Below are positions 9,501 to 12,979 of a DNA stretch of 12,979 bases, piece by piece. Each line of letters opens with the position of its first letter. Within the stretch, counting starts at the first letter, position 1. The stretch comes from Fen-1298 sp050015675 (GTDB lineage: Bacteria; Bacteroidota; Ignavibacteria; UBA10030), in the NCBI GenBank assembly GCA_050015675.1, contig JBEKAY010000069.1, positions 1 through 12,979 on the forward strand, written 5' to 3'. Position numbers and translations under genes: made by a program. The notes under the pieces are model-generated. The model saw only the letters and a list, made by a program, of their open reading frames with translations, was not told the origin of the DNA and searched no databases.

Positions 9501-11027
9501 ATAAAAGAGCAAATAGTAGAGAACAGATTAAATAGAATTGTCGTGGCTTCATGTACTCCGAGAACGCATGAGCCTATCTTCCGCGAAACCTTACGGGAAG
9601 CGGGACTTAATCCTTACCTATTTGAACTTGCGAACATCAGAGATCAGTGTTCCTGGGTCCATTCATCAGAACCTGAAAATGCAACTGTAAAGGCAATCGA
9701 GCTTGTGAAGATGTCCATCTCAAGAGCATTCAGGTTAATGCCTCTTGAGGGAGAGAAAATTCCGATTCACCAGAATGCCATTATCATCGGAGGCGGTGTC
9801 AGCGGAATGTCTGCGGCACTTTCACTCGCCGAACAAGGTTATGATGTCGATCTAATCGAAAAGTCTTCTCAGTTAGGCGGGAATTTAGCTCTCGTCCATT
9901 CCACTCTCGAAAACGAGAGCCTCAAAAAGTTCAAAGAGGATATTATTGAGAAATTCAGTACACACAGAAACATCGACTATTACCTGAATTCTACAGTTGA
10001 AAGTGTTGCAGGCCATATTGGGGAATTTAAAATCAATATTTCAAAGGACGGCAAACCGAAAGAATTTACCTGCGGTGCAATAATAGTTGCCACAGGTGCA
10101 AGTCCTGCAGAGACAAAAGAATTTACCTATGGGGCTGTTAAAAACGTAAAAACACAAATAGAATTGGAAAGCTCACTTAACAGCAACAAAATTGAAAAGA
10201 CAGGCCAGACGTATGTGATGATCCAATGTGTGGGTTCACGCAATTCGGAAAATCCATATTGCAGTAGAATTTGCTGTTCCATGGCAATCAAGAATGCATT
10301 AAAAATTAAAAAGGAAGATCCGACTGCAAACATTTATATCTTATACAGGGATATCAGAACGTACGGTTTTAGGGAAATTTATTATAAACAAGCACGCGAA
10401 GCCGGCGTGGTCTTCATAAGATATGATGAAAAGAATCAACCTGTTGTCTCGGATGTCAATGGCGTGTTGAGTTCGGTGAGAGTGGAAAGCCCGGATTTTC
10501 CTGATCTAATTATAATAGAAGCTGACCAGCTTATATTAAGTACCGGAATTAAAGCCGAGAGAGACAATAAAGTACTTTCAGATATGCTTAAGGTGCCACT
10601 CAATGCGAATGGATTTTATGTTGAAGCTCATATGAAATTGAGGCCTGTGGATTTTGCCACGGAGGGATTATTTGTATGCGGATTGGCCCATTCGCCCAAA
10701 ATGCTCGACGAAAATATCTCGCAGGCAAAAGCTGCTGCCGCTCGCGCTGCAACGATTTTATCAAAGACCCATTTGGAAGTGGGGGCGCAGGTTTCGATTG
10801 TAAATCAGAATAAATGCATATCGTGTATGACCTGTGTGAAGGTTTGTCCGTACGGCGCTCCATTTTGCAATTATAACCACAAAGCAGAAATTGAAAGAGC
10901 AAAATGTATGGGTTGTGGAATATGCGCATCCGAATGTCCTGCGCGTGCAATTCAACTTAATCATTTCAAGTCGGACTATTTCAAGGCAATGATAGATAAT
11001 TTATTCAATGTAGAAGAAGCCGTATAA
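6570..11027 (+). CDS. hdrA: HdrA-GltD-HdrA fusion: double HdrA flavoprotein with internal NAD(P)H dehydrogenase domain
   Basis: This giant flavin/iron-sulfur protein is the likely electron-bifurcating core. HdrA copy 1 opens with GGGIAGVQ (16-23), the HdrA-specific FPTGDCATCVISPK (55-68) and a 4Fe-4S motif at Cys112/115/118/122. It is then interrupted by a GltD-like domain (about 155-600) and resumes with Cys629/632/635/638/641/645, QCVGSR (727-732) and YCSSICC (740-746), ending near 905. HdrA copy 2 (about 929-1485) has the N-terminal domain missing from copy 1 (GVFVCHCG, 931-938), GGGVSGM (1074-1080), QCVGSR (1219-1224), YCSRICC (1230-1236) and two C-terminal ferredoxin motifs, Cys1416/1419/1422/1426 and Cys1446/1449/1452/1456. 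Ordinary HdrA is roughly 650 residues. GTG 6570 overlaps the hdrB stop by four bases, which favours coupling; ATG 6591 is an alternative. Three FAD sites are predicted. The bifurcating role is inferred from the family. Confidence 0.92.
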   Translation: MKIEKKKMTGAVLVEGGGIAGVQASLDLANSGYKVYLVSRSATIGGMMAHLDKTFPTGDCATCVISPKLVECARNLNIEILTLSELEKIEGEPGNFKVTIKKSPRYINDKICNDCGECTKACPVEISDKFNRDLGTRKAIQKYYAQAVPNKPNILKHGHSPCKMKCPANINVQGYIQLIKKKEYLKAVNLIRERNPFAAICGRVCPAPCETSCTRSKVDSSLAIRQLKRFASDQEIKLYKSGKLKLPEQKNPPSDAKKIAIIGGGPAGLTAAGDLADRGFAVTIYESRDSAGGMLYCGIPRYRLPKDILDYEVELIKRKGVNIILNCTIGKEKVFSELKKENNAVFISAGAHISRKLGVDGEDKKGVNYGVEFLRQAANEKDRPQVKENVVIIGGGNVAVDVARTALRFGAKRVELVSLEQRNEMPAYKDEIEATLEEGIVIRNGWGPKQIIGNGSVTEIELKQCVSVFDSNHKFRPTYDENKTITIDTDQVIVAIGQMVDGDLTKHIGIDIERGCFKANPVTLETSMEGVFAGGDNASGPGSVIEAVAAGKRAAESISRYLNNEDLLPNRFEHSLKPFPEELLPSVKRVAKKNRASANELKVGKRINNFNEIEYPFSEEDAIEEAERCLNCAQCSECMECVSACEKKAVEHSMSEQKVELEVGAVILTTGFDEYDAEQKGEYGFNRYPNVLTSVQFERMLSAAGPYSGHIVRRDNGKDAARIAWIQCVGSRESKPGNEYCSSICCMATTKQAMLASEHLSGMQGSIFNMDIRAHGKDFDQYYERARAMKNIEYIKSIPSRIIQIPGSNDLRLVYVDPIKGYTEKEFDLVVLAVGMDPKTSVTESARKLGIEINEYGFCKTDRLSPLTTSKPGVFVGGAFQEPKDIPETVMQASAAAAMAMELLSSSKNTLITSKEYPYEHDVTDEKPRIGVFVCHCGINIAGTVDVEKVTESIRNQPGVVFASHTMYTCSDSSLSNIKEQIVENRLNRIVVASCTPRTHEPIFRETLREAGLNPYLFELANIRDQCSWVHSSEPENATVKAIELVKMSISRAFRLMPLEGEKIPIHQNAIIIGGGVSGMSAALSLAEQGYDVDLIEKSSQLGGNLALVHSTLENESLKKFKEDIIEKFSTHRNIDYYLNSTVESVAGHIGEFKINISKDGKPKEFTCGAIIVATGASPAETKEFTYGAVKNVKTQIELESSLNSNKIEKTGQTYVMIQCVGSRNSENPYCSRICCSMAIKNALKIKKEDPTANIYILYRDIRTYGFREIYYKQAREAGVVFIRYDEKNQPVVSDVNGVLSSVRVESPDFPDLIIIEADQLILSTGIKAERDNKVLSDMLKVPLNANGFYVEAHMKLRPVDFATEGLFVCGLAHSPKMLDENISQAKAAAARAATILSKTHLEVGAQVSIVNQNKCISCMTCVKVCPYGAPFCNYNHKAEIERAKCMGCGICASECPARAIQLNHFKSDYFKAMIDNLFNVEEAV
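7032..8369 (+). other. GltD/NfnB-like NAD(P)H dehydrogenase domain inserted in HdrA copy 1
   Basis: This is codons 155-600 of the hdrA fusion. The insert has the complete layout of a glutamate synthase small subunit. An N-terminal double-cluster domain has Cys162, 166, 201, 205, 209 and 213 (SPCKMKCP, CGRVCPAPCETSC). Next come an FAD fold with GGGPAGL (263-269), a pyridine-nucleotide fold with GGGNVAVDVA (394-403), and the FAD-closing segment GGDNASGPGSVIEAVAAGK (534-552). Ordinary HdrA runs from RKAI..QAVPN straight into the second cysteine cluster; here this domain sits exactly between them. It would give the complex its own NAD(P)H site in place of a hydrogenase. The 2'-phosphate-recognition position reads SLEQR instead of YRR. 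Confidence 0.88.
8748..8765 (+). repeat. 18-base direct repeat, copy 1 (copy 2 at 10224-10241)
   Basis: The same 18 bases, caatgtgtgggttcacgc, occur at 8748-8765 and 10224-10241 in the same frame. They encode the QCVGSR iron-sulfur motif of HdrA copies 1 and 2. The surrounding DNA is clearly diverged, so this reflects selection on the motif, or residual identity from a duplication, and not a mobile repeat. Confidence 0.85.
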
Positions 11028-11029
11028 AA

Positions 11030-11524
11030 ATGAACGATAAAACATTTGAACCGAAAATTATAGCTTTCTGCTGCCATTACTGTGCTTATGCATCAGCCGA
11101 TTTGGCCGGTTCGATGCGGCTGCAATATCCATCGGGAGTGCGTATAATTCGTACGCCCTGCACAGGGAGACTCGAAGTAGAATATTATATGCGAGCATTT
11201 GAAAACGGCGCGGATGGCGTTCTGGTTGCCGGTTGCCTTGAAGGCGGATGCCATTTTATTGAGGGAAATTTAATCGCTAAAAAGCGGGTCAGCGCTATCA
11301 GGGACATCCTTCAAGAAAGTGGTATCGAGAAAGAACGCCTGAGAATGGTAAACATATCTGCAGCGATGGCTACTAATTTAGCAGCAGTTATAAACGAAAT
11401 GGTGAACACAATTAAGGAACTCGGTCCCAATCCTATTCGAAAATTAAATAACGAGTCGGAAATTGAATTTTGGGAATCCATCCCTCCGGGAAAAGAATTT
11501 GAAACGCTTAATTCACAACACTAA
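11030..11524 (+). CDS. mvhD: MvhD-like [2Fe-2S] electron-transfer protein (hydrogenase iron-sulfur subunit family)
   Basis: MvhD links HdrA to its electron-donating or accepting partner: a hydrogenase or formate dehydrogenase in methanogens, MetFV in Moorella. The 164 residues carry the family cysteine pattern: Cys14, Cys15 and Cys18 in FCCHYCAY, Cys44 in TPCTGR, and Cys69 and Cys74 in GCLEGGCHF. The body is a small alpha/beta fold with a divergent hydrophilic C-terminus. The start lies two bases after the hdrA stop, and the only Shine-Dalgarno-like sequence (AGAAGAAG) sits inside the end of hdrA, so translation is probably coupled. No hydrogenase or formate dehydrogenase gene is in the window. 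The immediate downstream neighbour is metV, so MetFV is the most likely partner. Confidence 0.9.
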   Translation: MNDKTFEPKIIAFCCHYCAYASADLAGSMRLQYPSGVRIIRTPCTGRLEVEYYMRAFENGADGVLVAGCLEGGCHFIEGNLIAKKRVSAIRDILQESGIEKERLRMVNISAAMATNLAAVINEMVNTIKELGPNPIRKLNNESEIEFWESIPPGKEFETLNSQH

Positions 11525-11550
11525 ATTATTTTAATAAAAGTGGATTTACA

Positions 11551-12219
11551 ATGATAGTCGCACAAAGAAAAAAAATACCGGAAATATTTAATGTAATTCA
11601 AGAGCATAAAAATGTTTTAGTGCTCGGATGTGGTACCTGCGTTACTGTATGCCTTGCCGGAGGCGAACGTGAAGTTTCAATCATATCCTCGGCGTTAAGA
11701 ATTGCATCGCGCAAAGCAGGGAAGAAAATTAAAGTCAACGAATTTACTATTGAACGCCAGTGCGACAATGTTTTTATTGAAGGTGCTGCTGAAGAAATAA
11801 AGAAAAACGATGCGGTCCTTTCATTAGGCTGCGGAGCAGGAGTACAGGCGATAGCGGAACGTTATCCCGATAAGCCGGTCTATGCAGGGCTTGATACGGC
11901 TTTCCTGGGAATTCTCGAATCGAGAGGTGTATGGACAGAAAAGTGTATGCAATGCGGGGAATGTGTCTTATCTGAATTTGGCGGGATATGCCCGGTAACT
12001 CGCTGTGCAAAACACATGCTCAATGGCCCTTGTGGCGGCTCGCGTGAAGATAGATGTGAAATCAGAGCCGATCAACCTTGTGCGTGGCAGCTCATTTACA
12101 AGCGGCTAAAAAATATTGATCAATTAGATAAAATTGCTAAGGAGCATCCAATTAAGGATTGGAGCAAAAGCATTGATGGCGGCAGCCGAACAATAATTCG
12201 GGAGGATCATAGGATATAG
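11551..12219 (+). CDS. metV: MetV, iron-sulfur partner of methylenetetrahydrofolate reductase
   Basis: MetV pairs with MetF in acetogen-type methylenetetrahydrofolate reductases and carries electrons between MetF's FMN and the redox partner. The 222 residues show the family pattern: LGCGTCVTVC (Cys27/30/34), LGCGAG (Cys94), CMQCGEC (Cys132/135/138), GGICPVTRCAK (Cys147/152), NGPCGG (Cys161) and further Cys169 and Cys177. The NGPCGG segment is the hallmark of the MTHFR C-terminal domain family. It starts 26 bases after mvhD, with AAAGTGGA at 11537-11544 as a degenerate ribosome binding site. It is the last gene of the cluster; no metF follows in the next 760 bases and none is seen in the window. 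Its position after hdrCBA-mvhD parallels the Moorella MetFV-HdrABC-MvhD complex, though the gene order is different. Confidence 0.92.
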   Translation: MIVAQRKKIPEIFNVIQEHKNVLVLGCGTCVTVCLAGGEREVSIISSALRIASRKAGKKIKVNEFTIERQCDNVFIEGAAEEIKKNDAVLSLGCGAGVQAIAERYPDKPVYAGLDTAFLGILESRGVWTEKCMQCGECVLSEFGGICPVTRCAKHMLNGPCGGSREDRCEIRADQPCAWQLIYKRLKNIDQLDKIAKEHPIKDWSKSIDGGSRTIIREDHRI

Positions 12220-12534
12220 AAAGTGTTATTGTGATATGAATTCTATTATGTTAAATCCATTTTTGGTCTGAGGTAAAAATATTCTTCATTTCAAAACTAT
12301 CATCAGTATTATTCCACTATCTTCAGCAAGTCGAAGCGCTTTCCAGTAGTTGTTAAATATTGTTTGACAAGATCGATACATGATTGTGTGCGAAGGTACA
12401 ATCGTTCTAGCAGATTCAAGCCGGATCCATCGATTCTATTCTATTCATTGTCTGTCTGGATAATTTTAAAGAATCAACGTAATATAAATAAGATTGACTG
12501 TGATATAATATTCTCCAGGTGTGCGCTAAGAGTG
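12220..12534. other. Stretch without a supported gene downstream of metV
   Basis: This A+T-rich stretch has no intact gene I can recognise, no tRNA, and no clear hairpin plus T-run terminator for the cluster. A minus-strand open frame of 49 codons (12435-12286) reads protein-like near its end (NNYWKALRLAEDSGII) but has no recognisable domain and an in-frame stop just upstream, so it could be a gene remnant or chance. A plus-strand frame at 12364-12579 has no protein character that I can identify. Confidence 0.5.
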
Positions 12535-12583
12535 GGCGTGTCGAGCTTGCAAACAACCATCGTACGTTTTTGCTTATAACGCC
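12535..12583. repeat. Imperfect inverted repeat overlapping the minus-strand stop codon
   Basis: GGCGTGTCGAGC (12535-12546) faces GCTTATAACGCC (12572-12583). The outer five and inner three bases pair with a four-base mismatch between, and the loop is 25 bases. A further weak pairing, GCAAAC with GTTTTTGC, lies inside. No T-run follows on either strand, so an intrinsic terminator is unlikely. The stop codon of the minus-strand remnant (12574-12576) lies inside the right arm. The bulged-hairpin shape recalls integron attC sites, but the consensus core is not met. Confidence 0.35.
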
Positions 12584-12918
12584 TTTGTTGCTGGCATCTC
12601 AACCTTCTTGGCGATTACTGAGATATCGGAACGTCCAAACATTTTAACTCCAGTAACTATGCCATCTGAATCGATAAAGGAGAGTCGATTGCAAGAATTA
12701 TTCTTGAAGTAAAATTCGGTAGATGAAAACGAAACAAATTCATGCTGATAACTTTCAAAATATACAAAACCATTGCGCGCCATGTGCCGCTTTACGGCAT
12801 CCCGTACAGCGGGACTTAACGTACCCAGCTTGCCCCCCCATGCTTCACATTTTGGTGGGCTGGCAACCGTCAGCTTGAGCGCCTCGTATGTTGAGTCTGT
12901 GACAAATATTTTCGTATC
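12574..12918 (-). pseudogene. Decayed or frameshifted C-terminal gene fragment (possible DUF3471-like domain)
   Basis: The minus strand is open for 114 codons from 12918 to the stop at 12574-12576. The only ATG (12783) is internal and would give 69 residues. The last half, with FSSTEFYFKNN, NRLSFIDSDGIVTGVK and a final IAKKV, resembles the small C-terminal domain found at the end of many serine beta-lactamase-like hydrolases (DUF3471 type), where SETEFxFK and FxxDxxGxVTGL precede a terminal AKK. An in-frame TAG at 12919-12921 interrupts it. A protein-like stretch in the neighbouring frame just beyond (YDFANGLGYEN) suggests a frameshift, but that frame also stops soon after. It could be a real short gene with a non-ATG start or the tail of a broken gene continuing past the window. 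The domain assignment rests on a short match. Confidence 0.35.
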
Positions 12919-12979
12919 CTAATCCATTGGCAAAGTCATAGGAGAGCTATGAGCGGCTAGATATCTTCCTGACAGAAGA

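Noticed and set aside
6570..11027. Reading the very long hdrA as an assembly fusion of two genes
   Set aside because: The frame is continuous, all cofactor motifs are intact, and the GltD insertion point falls precisely between HdrA segments, which a random join would not give; it still merits a read-level check.
12286..12435. Minus-strand 49-codon open frame ending in a protein-like stretch
   Set aside because: It is too short to assign, with an in-frame stop directly upstream; kept only as a remark in the non-coding entry.
12364..12579. 71-codon plus-strand open frame downstream of metV
   Set aside because: It has no ribosome binding site and no recognisable domain, its end overlaps the inverted repeat, and its composition looks random.

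Overview
The window holds one long co-directional (+ strand) gene cluster of eight genes covering about 1-12219, followed by about 760 bases with no convincing intact gene. Every gene in the cluster encodes a soluble iron-sulfur, flavin or glutamine-amidotransferase protein. I see no signal peptides and no membrane segments. The DNA is moderately A+T-rich. Several starts lack a good Shine-Dalgarno sequence, as is common in Bacteroidota-related lineages. The MetV/HdrABC/MvhD set points to an anaerobic or formerly anaerobic bacterium with folate-linked one-carbon (Wood-Ljungdahl-type) metabolism. I cannot name the phylum; an uncultivated anaerobic bacterium is the safest reading.

Layout. (1) 1-5039 is a split, archaeal-type glutamate synthase block. 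It has a 5'-truncated glutamate-synthase-related FMN-domain protein, a ferredoxin-FMN-domain glutamate synthase, and a third protein that fuses the glutamine amidotransferase domain (N-terminal) to the GXGXG domain (C-terminal). No separate GltD small subunit is present. (2) 5064-11524 encodes a heterodisulfide-reductase-type module: HdrC, HdrB, a 1485-residue HdrA fusion, and MvhD. In the HdrA fusion a complete GltD-like NAD(P)H dehydrogenase domain is inserted into a first HdrA copy, and a second, full-length HdrA follows. (3) 11551-12219 encodes MetV, the zinc/iron-sulfur-type partner of methylenetetrahydrofolate reductase, but no metF follows. (4) 12220-12979 contains a probable decayed gene tail on the minus strand and an imperfect inverted repeat that overlaps its stop codon.

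How the genes may work together (inference): NAD(P)H would deliver electrons through the GltD-like domain to the HdrA flavins. These could bifurcate electrons between a low-potential ferredoxin branch and a HdrBC or MvhD-MetV branch. MvhD-MetV would link to methylene-tetrahydrofolate reduction by a MetF encoded elsewhere. The adjacent glutamate synthase proteins have ferredoxin domains and no GltD of their own, so they could draw electrons from the same complex. Tight spacing and two gene overlaps (788/810 and 6570/6573) support co-expression. The most notable item is this coupling of glutamate synthase, HdrABC with an internal GltD, MvhD and MetV in one cluster.
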